Positions 1 through 13,000 of a DNA stretch of 64,000 nucleotides are shown here, in pieces. The notes beneath the pieces were generated by a model. That model was not told the origin of the DNA. It worked only from the letters and a program-made list of their open reading frames with translations, and did not search any database. Where the stretch lies: contig FJOG01000011.1 in the NCBI GenBank assembly GCA_900073065.1, positions 946,882-1,010,881 on the forward strand. The letters run 5' to 3'. The stretch comes from Phialocephala subalpina (taxonomy: Eukaryota > Ascomycota > Leotiomycetes > Helotiales > Mollisiaceae). The position numbers were made by a program, and so were the translations under genes. The first letter of the stretch is position 1. Each line of letters begins with the position of its first letter.

Positions 1-367
1 ACGTGAATATTGGCACCGAGCAGCTGAGAGACCCCTGAACATCAAACCCGATCTCGAGATCGACGACGAAGATGATGTTGAGAGCATTGGACTCAAATTT
101 CTCCGTGAATTCGAGCAGGAGAGAAAGAAGAAGGAAGCTGAGGCGGACAAGGAAGATTCTACCAAGGAGACGAGTGAGAAGGAGTCGGAGAGCAAGGTCA
201 ATGAGCCTACTTCTACAGGAGGTGATTCGGAGGCAAAGAGCGCAGATGACAAGATTGCGGACGAAATTGTGAATGGAATTCTGGAGGCTGTTGAGGATCA
301 TGCGGAAGCAGAGTCACAACAAGCTGCTGAGGATGCCAAAGCCGATGGAGAAGAGAAGACCACATAA
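1..367 (+). CDS. 3' end of an acidic, lysine/glutamate-rich protein (partial)
   Basis: An open frame runs from base 2 to the TAA at 365-367 and has no start inside the window, so this is the last ~121 codons of a gene that begins upstream. The tail starts with a W/H/R-containing segment followed by an acidic patch (IDDEDDVE), then a short helical stretch and a long E/K/S/D-rich, probably disordered end with coiled-coil-like heptads. I do not recognise the family. The acidic/basic composition suggests a nuclear or scaffold protein, but that is inference only. Codon use and the clean open frame support real coding sequence. Confidence 0.6.
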   Translation, partial: REYWHRAAERPLNIKPDLEIDDEDDVESIGLKFLREFEQERKKKEAEADKEDSTKETSEKESESKVNEPTSTGGDSEAKSADDKIADEIVNGILEAVEDHAEAESQQAAEDAKADGEEKTT

Positions 368-756
368 GGATGGACTAGTAAGCTGAGAGCGCACGAGACA
401 TCAATTCCGAGCATTATGGAATTGCTGATCATCACGCAAGCCTGAATTTAGACAGAAAGATACCCCAGAATACAACAGAACACTTTCAGAAAATTGGCCG
501 ACCTTGCCTTTGTGATGGCGCATTGTCGATCCTGGAATCAAACAATTTGCGACAGGCAGGTGACCATAACTCCAGGTACATTAGGATGACCCTACACTTT
601 CCGAATTTAGAAGTTTCGAACCAACGACCGCTATGTTACTCCTTCCTCCAAACATCGAAAGCTGACAATCACTTCTCAGGTAATCCACTTTCTTTCATCT
701 TCACAACAGTTTCACTTTAGGATATAATTGCCATCACTACCCCCAAACAACTACCC

Positions 757-1726
757 ATGGCAAATCGGGTTTTCATCAACTCCCTCTACTTCGGATCTCT
801 CCTCTTCAAGCCATCATTCTTCCCAAAGGCAGACATCCCCGACTCTCGACCTTCCGAACTCCTCCTCGTCACCCAAGCTCTCCCATTCGGCGAATGTAGG
901 TGTCCCACACCAGGGGAGGGATTATCACGGGCGCACGAGAACATGTGTACGCAGCTAGAACAAGCCTTCACAAATCACCCATATGATTACAGACTACTGC
1001 AGATCGCAGCAGAATGGGGTTTCCTTCCAGAAGAGGCGGAAGATGGACGCGAATTGCGCTGTCTCGCTGATACACAATGCGAAGGAGATGAGAAGATATG
1101 CGAGTACAACAATATCAACACTGGGGGTGGATACATGAGGCACTTCCCGAGATATCGATTCGTTGAGCCTAACCCTGGATCGGATCTAACGTCCAGCAGC
1201 ACATCGAACAGCATGAACTTGAATGGACAGATATTCGAACAAGACGTATCCCTGAACCAACGATTACAGGCCTCGAGATTACCTGAATTGATCACGGATA
1301 CTGGAGGTGGAATGCAGGATTTCATCAGAACAGGCCAAGAATTATACAAGGGCCCACAAGGCAGTATTCTGTATTCATGGCTTGGTACATCCCTCACTGC
1401 CCCAATCGTTTGTCTCTTTGCTAATCTTGAACTTTCCAGCAACAGAAGATCCATTGACCATCACAACCAGAAATAATCAGGATCCACGCTCAATGGGCGA
1501 CGCTCAATGGGCATCACATCAATTGCCTCTCCAACAATCCGAATCTATCCCAGATATCAGGCCTTCTCAGGGCACACCCATCTGGTGTCTAGGTTCGGAC
1601 GGGAAACCTGTGAGTCCCCACACGAACACAGCTGGATCAGAATGCATCAAGCCTTGGGAAATTTGGCCACGGGACGGTTCATTTCGATATGCCGACCCCT
1701 CCGAGGAGATACGTCGCATCAGATAG
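757..1726 (+). CDS. Hypothetical protein, two exons
   Basis: The proposed CDS is join(757..1384, 1440..1726), 304 aa. The 55-nt intron has a GTACAT donor, a GCTAATC branch-like site and a TTTCCAG acceptor, and it keeps frame exactly. Residues ~45-125 contain several cysteines (CRCP, MCTQ, LRCLADTQC, KICEY) and a GGGYMRHFPRYRF stretch. The C-terminal half is polar and low in complexity. I see no clear signal peptide, although the first 20 residues are fairly hydrophobic (FINSLYFGSLLF). I recognise no domain. An overlapping frame starting at 728 is Ser/Pro-rich and less convincing. The start is uncertain. Confidence 0.45.
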
Positions 1727-2600
1727 AGTCGGTTCCTTGCTGTTGGGAATCCTGAACTGCTCTTACAAGCGATGAGAAATGACAATGTGTGATTTCAGTT
1801 ACACTATTGGTTCCGGATTCTGTGGGAAGGTTGGACGTTGCTGTGAACAGGTGGAGTTTCTGGTGTTTATTTCTTGGTTGGCATTATTACTTTTAGGCCA
1901 CATCATCCTCGGAAACGGCGGCGTGAGCTCGCGGCAACAAAATCGTACCACACAAAATCAAAGTAGTACTCAAGCATTTTGGCCCATCAAGCTCACGCAT
2001 CATCATACTCTCCCAGCTCATACTCCCCCTTCCTCCCCCAATCCCAACAAAACCATCAACCCCATGCTCCTCCTCCTAGCCTCCCTCCCCCTCACCCTCT
2101 CCACCTCAAACCATCTCCAAGAATTAACCCAGCCTCAAGCTCCATCCCATCTCTATCCTTCAAAACCTACCCATCATCTACCTTTCAACCCCCCCTCCCC
2201 TGTGCCATCAAACCCCTTTAACCCCTCTAACATAATAGGAAATTAGGACTAGAGTTACCTCTTCCTCAGTGTAACCTCATAACGGGTCCCACGACTTCAT
2301 CCCGAGGCAAAAGTCCCAGATGCTCCAAGACAACATTGGTCCAGCAAGTACCGAGTCCAGACCATACATCCAAAAATGCAAAGGTAATCTTACAACTCGA
2401 AGAAACCCGAACAAAGACGAGAGAGTTTACAATACCTTCATCCACTGTGAAAAGGTGAGTCTAATGGAAAATCGAACTCCTTGCATTTATGCTATCTTCC
2501 TACCCATATATATGCCATATCATTGATCAATCATTTCATTTTCCCCTTCCCCTTCCACCCGTATACTCCCCATCCCTTCACCTCTTCATCAACCCCCCAC
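1727..2600. other. Intergenic region, 0.87 kb
   Basis: I see no convincing gene. Short C-rich open frames at about 1979-2250 are low-complexity Pro/Ser sequence from a pyrimidine-rich strand (many CTCC/CCAT runs) and are probably not coding. The stretch contains the 3' flanks of two convergent genes: the hypothetical gene ending at 1726 and VPS13 ending at 2601. Confidence 0.5.
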
Positions 2601-5600
2601 CTACTCGGTTGCCTTATACTTCTTATTAAACTCATTAACCGCCACCCCAATCTTCCTATACAAGAAATTCCTCGAACTCTCCTCCGCAACCGGAATAAAC
2701 GGCCCATTTGTCCCTCCCCTCAACGTCAAACTCAATCCCGTCCTCTCCTTACTAATCGTCTGAATATCCTTCAACGGAACATCCCATTCACTCGTCAATT
2801 TCTTGCTCTTGATAAGCATAATGCGACTATACGTCAACATGACAACGACATCTTCGCGAGGGAGTTCTAGATGCGCGATGTATGACTCGTTGAAATATTT
2901 TCCGTTGTCGAGTTGCTTGAGCCAGAATTGACCGAGTGCTTCTCGTTGGGAGTATGGGCGCACGATCCCATCTGTGCCGATGAAGCGAGGGAGACGGACG
3001 CGCTCGAGTCCATCGCCATCGAAGACTGTGGTTGTGTTGCGAATACCTTCGCTGACGTTGGAGGCGAGGTCGAAGACACCGATTGCGGGTTTCGTGACGA
3101 ATCCTAATGCACCTTTGCCTACTCCTTTGAAGAAGCCTAATGCGCCTTCTTGTTCAGCACCTTCGATTGGCTTTCGTGCGAGACCACCGATGCCGCTGGC
3201 GACACTGCTCACGAGAGAGTTTGTGCCTGCTGTGACACCGTAGAGGGCGTGCTTTGGACGGTTGCGAGAGCGGGTCATGCGACGACGATCTTGGAATTGC
3301 TTGTCCATGGTAGCTTCCGCGAGACCTTTGGCGATACTGCCAGTGAACTTGGAGAAACTGTCTGAGACGCCGAAGACGGACTTCTTGACGAAGCTGGTCG
3401 CCCCTTTCGCGATACCAATACCCAGCTGCTCTGGCCTGTCAGCCATGATAAATCCTTGGTATGGTTCATAGAACAGATCCGCCACTCCTGAGCTCATGTT
3501 GTTGAACAGACCAACAGGATTACCGAGGAAGTCTGCAGAACCAAGAACCTTGTGGACTTGGTACAAAGCTTCTTGAGAATAGTGGTTGGTGATGTTCTGG
3601 ATCAAGATGCCCGCCGAGACACGAGCATTCTCGAGCATAAGAGCATTGAGCCGAACAGGAGCATCGTTGATGTTACCAATAGCCATAGTTAGAACGTTCA
3701 TGAAGAACATCAACGGATTTCTTGACGATGTCTTGTCCTCCACGTTGACTCGGTCTGTTCGAACAAAGGACAGATCAAGCTGCATTGGCTGAATATTGAG
3801 CAGCTCAAAGTAGATGTCTTGGCCAGACTGATCTTGAGATGGCTCTGGGATGTCCAAATTCTCATCACAGAGAACACCTTCATGGGTCTCCGACCATGAT
3901 GCACCTGGCACTTTGGAGAAGTCCAGCAGTGCAAAAACGAAATCTTCATCGATCTCTAGTGTCATTTGTTGTAACAACAGCGTCGCATACTTGATGTAAA
4001 GCACACCATAAGAATCATCTTTGACCCGAGTCACCATGACATGTACACAAGGGTGTGCCTCGGTTTCCTTGTTATTCTTTGGCACAACGCTGGGATACAG
4101 GATTATGGGGAAGATGCCACCATAAAGTTGATTATCGATCTGAATCCATTTGATGCCAGCGATGAAAGTTTGGAACAGCGGTGACTCGGAATATTTGAAT
4201 GAAATATCTCGGAACGTCACATAAGCAAGCTCTCTTAATTGAGCATTGACCAATGATATGCCAATGCCAGCAAGCTTGAGCTGCGCTCTGAAAGTGACGC
4301 CGGTGTCCTGGGACTTGACCTCGAAGCCTCCGCTGAGGCTAGTAGTCGAGTCTGTGCGAGACTTTTGCTTGTACAAACTCTTGGAAGCTTTGTAGTTCGA
4401 AAGAATCAAAGTCTGTGTAGGGCCATCGGCTGCAACATTGAGATCAATGATCTTCGGCTCTCGTGTGCCAGCCGCATCGCGAGGAGGTGGGATTTTCATA
4501 GGAATCAAGTTGCCGATCTCTGCAAGCTTCACATGCCTCTCCTTGCCATTCGCGTGGATGATCAGCTCCTTGTGCTTGGCAGCGGGATAATCCCAAGCAT
4601 ACGGCATGATGCTCCTTGGTGGCAGACGATATCGTATTGGTCGCCAGCCTGACCTGTCTTCTGCATCTTCATCATCCAGGTTTGGATTTGCCTGGAAGAA
4701 CATGAACTCCGTGTCGCTTTCATTCCGCATGGAGAACGGCCAGTTCTTCGTCTCGGGAATGAGATGGAGGAATATAGTAGCATTCTCCATGAGAATTTCG
4801 ACTCGGATGAGCTTCTGTCGTTGGCCAGCTTTTGCTATCTTGATGTGCGTGACACCGAGATCCGAGATGTTGAATGGAGAGGACCATTGGTTGTTGAGTC
4901 CTGGGAAGCACAACGAAAGTTGTTTGACTGGACTCTTTTGCAAGAAATGCAGAGGTTGTAGAGCACCAGGCTTTAGGGTCATGAGATCAGAAGATCCGGG
5001 TTCACGGACATTAATCTCGTCTTTCATCTGATTCTTCAGCACGAATCGAGGTGCCAGTGTGACCACCTTTGTCATCTTATACTTTCCGTCACCGCCTGCG
5101 ACTGTGATGCCGATATGGATCTCAGTATTCTTTTTCTCAGATGGTAGAACGACGTCGGCAGTGCTTCCAATGGCATCGAAACTCTGCGGCCGGCTCCAAG
5201 CCGACTCTCCCACCTTGAGCAGGGCACGATTGCGTTGATCGTCGGCCCCGAACGCAAACATGTAGGGAAGGGCCTTGCGTCTCTCTGAATCAGCCGAGTC
5301 TGTATGGAAGCCTTGGCCTGCCGCGGGCTTTGCCTGCTGAAGAAGTGATTTGGCTTTGATGTTGATACTGAGACCAGTTTTGTTCAGAATGACATATGGA
5401 CTGTAAACAGTGACTCTGAAAGACCCGCCGCTGTCTGGTATCTTGAAGTAGTGAAGCCGGAGGTTCAGAGCAAGACCGTCGGTGTCCTTACAAATCAGTG
5501 TTGACTCCTTTCGGAAGTCTTCCTGGTTGTTCGAATTGATAATGGCAAATTCGCTTGGCTTAAATACGGTGTCTTGCATATCGATACTGAGCAGGAGGAG

Positions 5601-8600
5601 ATGTGATAGTTCAACAACATGAACCGGGCTGAGGCCGCCTTTGCGAAGGAAGTTGGTCCAGTCTTTCTTGGTGTTCTTGTCGTAGATACGGTATTTGAAG
5701 TCGTAGGGTAGAAGATTTTCCAGTTCCACAGGAGCAGAAAGTCTGATCCTCATGTAAGGATAAATGCTACAGTATTGTCAGTGACAGTATGGGACATTCA
5801 TAATCATAGGACTTACTTTGTGAGAGGACTGCTCCTATCAAAGGTAGCGTGCATCTGGAAATAGAACGGTGGAGTGCTCTTGTCTGTCTCGCCCTTGCAT
5901 GTCATGGTCCTAGTAGGTCGCTGAAGCAAATCTTTCCACCACAGCGATTCCGTCGACCATGCGTAGCCAAATCCTTGATCGGGCCTCACCAGAAGCGACT
6001 TCAAGAATGCAGCACCTACTGGTGCAGGCCTGCTTTCTCCAGGTGCGATCCTCTCAATCTTCAGAAGATGACCTTCTTGTGCATCGAAGACGCCCAGCTC
6101 GATAGGAATCTGAGTCTTGTTCTCGACAAGTAAAGGCGAGCGGAGTGTAATACACTTCACATTGTCCGCTCCAAGTGTGATCTCCACGAGCAACCGGTGG
6201 AGGATCTGGTCTTTCCGAGGTCGAAGACTGTACAAGGTCTCTCCTTCGCGATTGACACCAATCTTGTTGACGCTATCAAATCCACTTCCTTCTAGTCTGA
6301 CACCAATGACGCCAGTGTTACTTTCTGGAGATAGATTCTCGCGCATCTTCTCCCAGTCTTCGAAACGCCAGGGGCCTTCTTCTCCATCTTCTAGCCTCAC
6401 TGCCAGATCATTTGCTTCTCCTGCAACATCAGCCCAGACATGGACATCAAAACCAGTGTAATTGCGTATCCGGTAAGGCGCCTCAGCTCCACGAGGTTTT
6501 GAAAGAACGTCTTCCTCTTGAGTCAAGAATTGGAATGACTTGGAGGCAAGTGCAATTGTAGCGGAGGTCACCGTTAGCTCGAGCATCTTCGGTGAAGTGA
6601 GATCGACCGACATGCGATCTGGATTTTGGTCTTTAGCCACCTGCAACCCTAATGTCCAGGGTTCAACCAAGGGCTCCCAAGACGATTTGGCGAAGTTGTA
6701 GATATTGATATACATGTCGATTTCTGTGTCTGCTCGCATATTGCTGGACCAGTCGCTCGCCGTTGCAGTGAAGTTCTTTACACTGAGATCCAGAATTGGA
6801 AGTTCATGGAGGTCACCAATGAGAATGACCCTCATGCCCTCCAACGTTGCAGTCATTTCTTCATGCTTCTGAACGATTGCCTTTCCCTGAGACTCGCTGC
6901 CTAGCCGAGATGGTGCCATCGATCCGGCCTTGGTCTTTTTCGCCACTGTTGATGTTGCCTTGCCGCTGGCCGATCGTCGCTTTAGACTGCTGTTGCTCTT
7001 GCTCTTGAGCTGCTTAGCCTTAACATCTGAAGCTAGGGCCTTGTCGTCCTGTTTTTCATCATCACCTCTCGACAATTCCGATGCTCTACTGACAATTTGC
7101 AGAGCGAGGAGAATATCACGAAGAGATAATCGAAGCACCAGAGGCTCCACATCAATGTGCAAGCTCGTAAGATCTGCTTTCGAGCTATCCATCGACATCT
7201 GTAAAGAAAAGTCATCCAGGATCCGCAGTCGAGTATCCTCGAATCGATCCATGCGACATAGGAACATTCCCATTTGAGAGATTTGTAGGGTAAGGGCATG
7301 TTGCTGTGCTAGGAGAACTTGTTTCGTGCCAAGTACGATAGCTTCAGAGCTTGAACTGAGTGGATTGGCAATTAGGATGACTTGTGCATCCACTACATTG
7401 ACTCTGAATGCAATGTTCATTGGTGAGTCGCCTGACTGGGAAGAGCTTTGGCTAGAGGTAGTTGCTCCAGATTTGGTACGAGTCGTCACTGGCCTCGATT
7501 TTTGGCTCAAAGGTATCATATCCGTGTCAGAGTCATCTTGCGAATCCGCCACACTTTCAAAGTCCTCTGGCACCAAAGGCTCATCGACAGCCAGGCCGCC
7601 GGCGACGAATGACTGAAGGGCAAAGATGTAATCGAGAGCAAATATCACACGAGGACTGTCAATATCGACGATGGCAATTAAGTTCCGTTCCTTGCCTCCC
7701 GAAATTGTAACGCTGGCCATAAATTGCTGCACGTCCTTGTTAGAGGAAGTCATAATCTTGCGGAATTTGTTCGTCGTCCGAGATCGACTGTCTTGGATCG
7801 TGAAGGAGTCAATCAGGAACTCTGACTCTAGAGAGCCATCAGTCATCATACGTAGCTTGACCTTGGTGTCGTCCAAGGAGAACTTGGACAAGCTAGCGGC
7901 TGCGAGGTCGCCCACTGGTTCATCTTCCTTAGCCAGAATCAACTCCAAGCCGATCGTGTGGACGTGGAATGCAAGATCAAGCTTAGTCCAGGTCTTGGAA
8001 TCTACCCCCAACTCTGGACCGAGGTCGACGAGTGCGGCACTCTCATCAAGGCTGTCGGAACTTGATTGCTGAACCGTCTTTGCTTTCTTCACCGTCTGTT
8101 TGGGAACATCCTCGATGGCGTTCTGTTCTTCTTCGCCAGGATCGCCAGCGAACGCAGCTGGGACAGATCGTGCAAGCTCGAGAAGGAGCTTCAATTGAGT
8201 CTGACTGATTCGAAGATTGAAGTCAGTCATATGACCCTCGATTTCCGTGTCGGGTCTCTTGATCCCAGGTGAGTGTTCAGCATAGGTGATTTGGAAACCC
8301 AAGTCTACTTTGTCGATGAGTTCAAGCTCTTCGCTCTTGTCGTGATCAAAATAGAAGTCGGATGTGAGACGAATATTCCTGATCCCTGCCGACAGCTTCA
8401 TTGCAATGACTGCATCTTTGGAATCATCCATTGGGACGAACCTATTCTCGGCATATATTTCTCCAAGGTACGCCGTGATGAGGTCTCTGTGGGGACGGCC
8501 AGGCTTCACAGCTCGAGGGAAGACGACGATTGGCGTCTTCACATTGATATCGAATTTGAAGCGGCTTGTGCTCTGTTGGATCTGAGATGCTTGGTTCGCG

Positions 8601-11600
8601 GCAGCCTGTCTAGCAGCATTGAAAAGAGCCTGCATCTTTCCAAATTTGACCAGGAAGTCGATGATCTTGCGGAAGGGTTCTTCTAGGAAGTTCAGCTTGA
8701 TCGATCCTGCTCGCAAAAAGATTGACGAATCGTAGCCAGGATAGGTTTCTTTATTTTCGGCATCGAAGGTCTCGTACCGGAAGTCTGCTAGATCGTCCCC
8801 TTGGATGGTGATCAGCTTTCGGAGACTGGAATCGGGAGATGCACCTTGGTTGATATCATCAAGAAGAGATAGATCACCAAGCTTGGCACGAACTCGTAAG
8901 GTTTTGCCCAAAACAAAGATTCCGACATCTGCAGCGTTCAAGGAGAGAGTTGCAAGGCGGATACCATCATTGTTGAGGATAAGTCGAATACTCTTCAGAT
9001 CAATCTTGATTCGGACAGACCCAGCATCGGCCGATTTAGGTGCATCGGCAGAGACAAGTTCCTTGTTGTCGCTATCCATGATCTCGTCCGATGAAGCAGG
9101 TGCAGGAGGTGCATCAGTGTTGGCGAACGTGATCAAGACAAAATCAAGCAGCGTGAGGAGGGTCTTGCGAGTCACTACGACATTTATCGTCGAGATAGCA
9201 ACGTTAATGTTGGTCTCGACTCCTTCATACTTGGGCATGAATTCTGGGGATTCTTTCTTGACTCGGACGATTTTCACGTGTATGAGGTCCTTGGTATCTT
9301 GCGAATCAGGATCTCCCGAGGACACGATAGACTTGAACTCCGCAGAAGGATGTTCCTCGACATAGTCATCTGCAGTCAAAGACTCCAGAGAAGTTTCGAT
9401 GATTATGTCGTATGGTCGCACGCACAGGTTGAGTGAAAAGTTTTCCGCAACCAACTCCACCAGAAGCTGGTCTGGCTTTCTACCATCGGGGTCGCTTCTG
9501 TAAAGAGACCCTTGGAGACGGTCCACTTCGAATTTGAGCTCGAAATTACGTTGCTGAAGCTTCAAACTTTCCGACTCATCGCCATGAGACGCGTCCTGGA
9601 ATTCGGTCTCATCATCTTCAGATTCGTCTTGAAGAATGACGGCCTCTTGTGTGGCGAATTGGAAAGAGGCGGACTGTCTATGTTCCTTCGATCTGCTTGG
9701 CTTTTTCGACATGGTCATTTCCCCATCTTCAGGCGAAGCCTCCACCGCCTTAGGAGCCGGATTCTGTGATGTCTCGTCCTCTTCGTCGAAATTTGGGATC
9801 GCGACGTCGATGATGCGCATCAAGCTCTTATATTTCTTATCTGAAGCTGAAACATGGAGTAGTGGAAGATGACCTGATATCCTCACTTTGGCCAAATTTG
9901 GTGCCTTCGGTATGATTGACAGCTCCACCATGAAATCAACATTGATCTGCTCAACAATGTGCATGGACGTGGTATCATCTCGATCCTCAAGTTGCGTTTT
10001 CGTTTGCTCGATTGAAGGTCCAATCAGAACCTGTGTAGAGGTAAGTTTGACTTGGAATTTGTCGTACATTAAAGACTCTAGACGTTTGTAATCCTCGTCT
10101 GTGTATGTCTGCTTCTGTTTGGCTTGCACCTGTTCCATGGTGTCACGATCAACGAGCTGACTATTGACGCTGATGTGACCAGCATCTACAATCAGACATG
10201 TGCTGTTCTTCTTGGTAATACTTTCGGGTATTATTATCAGAGGTGCTTGGAGATCCAGCTTGGCATTTATGGACTTGTGCTCTTCCAGAGCAAACTCAAG
10301 TCCGGCTCTGGTCTGCTGTCGTAAGCTTTCTACTGTGGCACCTGCACTCTCCATAAGAGCTCCGATGGACTCCATATGTCGTTCCGGTGGCTTGAAGAAT
10401 TGTATGATACCAATCAGGAAATGAGGATTCCAGATTATCTCCAAAGGCTTCAGCTTGCCTGTTAGAGCTAGGTCGCCTTGGCCATCAAGAGGATTCTTTT
10501 CGAACTCGAAATCGAACAATGGATCAACCAATTCCTCTGGCTCGTTCTCATCGTCAAGTGTGATTTTGGGGATTGGAGTATCAGGTGCGTCCTTTACACG
10601 AACGATCTGAGGGAACTGACTGTCCGGGGTTGTGCCATCGTTAACTCTTAGTCCAGCAAGGCTGACGTTGGCCAAAAAGGACTCTGGTCTTTGGAGGAAT
10701 TTTGCTCTGAAACCATCGAAATAAAGACTGAGAATCTCAGCCACATCTCCATGCGGATTCTGCTTGAGCGTAAAGCTGCCAGTGTTGAGAGATGCATTGA
10801 TTTGCATCTTGACTGTGTCTTTTGGAAGATCAACGCTCTCAGCGAGGGCGGTCTTCTCGTCCCAGTCAATAGCATCATACAACTCTTTGCGCTGCTCTTC
10901 AGTCATGGTAGTTTCTGAGTCTGGCTCCTCTTGGTCAGTTTTTGAGCCCCATGCCCAAGCAACCCAGCCTTGATTTTTCTTGGCCGTATCGGTCTTCTTG
11001 ACGCCAACGTTTTCTTTTCTCAGCTGGTTTCGAGCCAATGATCTCCAGAAACGCATATCCTCGTAGCTTGACTTCCATTCAAGCTTGTTGAGCTCCGTTA
11101 CCTCATCGGGAGTTAATTGCTCAGTCTGCTTCTTCTTCTTCTTGAAAAGCTCAATGTATCGTATCCTGTCGTCTCTCCTTTCCTTGAAGAAATCCCAAGA
11201 CCACCGTCGGTTGCGGTCGTGGATCTTGCTGAGAACGGCATTGCCAGCAAATTGAAGCCATGCTCGCGGATCTTCTTTTGGTCTCACACCTTTGGGTTGG
11301 AACTTCTTGTACTCTTGGTGGCGGATGAAATAGTGGAATAGATCCACCATCATCAGGGCGTCACGGTACTGATCGTCGTCCAAGACGAGACCGATCTCAT
11401 CAAAGATCAATCCTGCCTTGACATGAGGCACAGTAGACTTTCCTGATTTGTCCATCTCGATTTTGGCTTGTCCGCTGACTGGTTTTAAGATGTATTGGTG
11501 TGCACCTCCTTCTGGGCTTTCTCCACGAACGATCATCTCTCTGAACTTGTCGAGCATTTCATCGTGTGGCACTACTTCAGCGTCTGGTACTTCAGCTTCT

Positions 11601-12280
11601 CTGCCAGTTCCAAGCAATTTCGAGTCCGTATTCCAGTATACTGCCAACGCGCCCAATGTAGCCAGTTTATGTGTACTCCCTGTTGAGTTCTGGATGTATG
11701 TGGGCTTCCAGTTTCCATCTGTACTAATAGCACTGAATTCTTTGAGTGTCAAGCCGAGTGCAAAAGGATGGCCGGGGGCAGATATCGAGTCTTCGTATCG
11801 TACATGAATGTTCTTTACCGTGATCTGAAGGTTGTCTACAATCTTGGTGACCAGACTGTCCGTGAAGCTCTGGCTCTTTTGCTGCTCCTCCGGACTGAGA
11901 CCTTCGGTATTCCGCTCCTTCAACATTTCCGCACTGTCTAGTTTTTCAATCTTGACGGCCTGCCTTCTCCTCTCCTCTTCTTCTTCGTCCCACTCTGCGT
12001 CCTCCTTCGGGGCAGCTAGTACGAATACATCCTCGATATAGACCTGTACTGGTTGTCCCCGCAGATTCGACCATGGTATCTTCAATGTGAGTTGTCCCAA
12101 ATGTCCCTCGACCACATTTATAGGTAATTTCAGTTGGTCCAACGCTTCTCGTCGTAGCTCCAGGTCTCGCAGCTTAACATCGCCAGACCATATGCCCACA
12201 TTCAGTTGTTTTGGATCGAAATTGCGAATGTACATGCCCAGAAAGCGGTTGAGCAGCGAGGCGACGAGTCCTTCCAACAT
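2601..12280 (-). CDS. VPS13: VPS13 family lipid-transfer protein
   Basis: Two exons, complement(join(2601..5766, 5817..12280)), encode 3209 aa, close to the usual fungal length of ~3100-3200 aa. The 50-nt intron has GTAAGT/CTGTAG ends and the join reads SSPLTNIYPYMRIRLS. The N-terminus (MLEGLVASLLNRFLGMYIRN) is the chorein domain that opens the hydrophobic lipid groove. The middle carries the long beta-rich RBG repeats, and PYRIRNYTGFDVHVWADV lies in the SHR-BD/VAB region. The C-terminus contains the DUF1162/ATG2-C-like amphipathic helices (DLFYEPYQGFIM, GFVKKSVFGVSDSFSK) and the PH-like end. In yeast, VPS13 moves phospholipids between ER, mitochondria, vacuole and prospore membranes. The gene is divergent from a DUF3429 membrane protein gene across ~720 bp. 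Identification is very secure. Confidence 0.97.
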
Positions 12281-13000
12281 CTTGAGTGTTGGTTGCCGTC
12301 ACCCAGGCAGGGTCGCACTCGTTCAAGATATCGAAAGAGGCGTCGTCATCCGCATCTGCCACCAAAGTTTGTCTATCGAGGAAGAAGTACGTAGATGGTA
12401 TTCAGGTCATCGCAGTCATGAAATCGTCTCGTGGTATCGTACGCGGAAAGTCGTGTCGTGATGTCGTGGTGGAAAAAATAGGAGGGGGTTCGTAAATCGT
12501 CGTATGTTCCCCGCCAACAGCTTTATCAACAAGCTTCTCTTTGGTGGAATGAAGGTTCGTAGTGATGTCTCAATATGGAAGCCTCCACACGCGAACTTTG
12601 CACGAATATTGGTCTCGAGATGCGAAAGAAAGAAGAGTGGGACAATTGTTACTGCCTACAAGAAATCCTGCGATGCGCGTCAACGCTTGCCATGCCATGC
12701 CATGCTGGTCGCTCCTCACTCTTGTCCTGCACCTCGCTTAATTGGGCAACGACGTCACACGTTTTATTTGGCTGAAGCTTGCTACTCTGGGATAGAACTA
12801 TTCGTCAGGTAGGACCGGAGAGAGCTCCAGGTTTTGTCCAACTTTCTGCTCTTGTTGCTGCGTATAAACTCATTGACAACTCTCGAAACTCCTGCTTTGC
12901 TTTTTCAATAAACTCTGTAGCTTTGCAGGGCATCAATCGACTTCCTTATCGAGTCACAATCAGTCGAATTGCGGGGGAAGCTTCCAAAGCTTATCCTTGA
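12281..13000. promoter_or_regulatory. Shared divergent promoter region of VPS13 and DUF3429 genes
   Basis: This 720-bp gap lies between the start codons of VPS13 (minus) and the DUF3429 protein (plus), so it must hold both promoters and 5' UTRs. The only feature I can point to is a run of pyrimidine-rich sequence and TTGTCAAC immediately before the plus-strand ATG. Short overlapping frames inside the gap are not convincing. Co-regulation is inference. Confidence 0.4.

Noticed and set aside
728..958. Alternative Ser/Pro-rich frame overlapping the 757-1726 gene
   Set aside because: It stops early and does not connect to the downstream exon, whereas the 757 frame splices cleanly.
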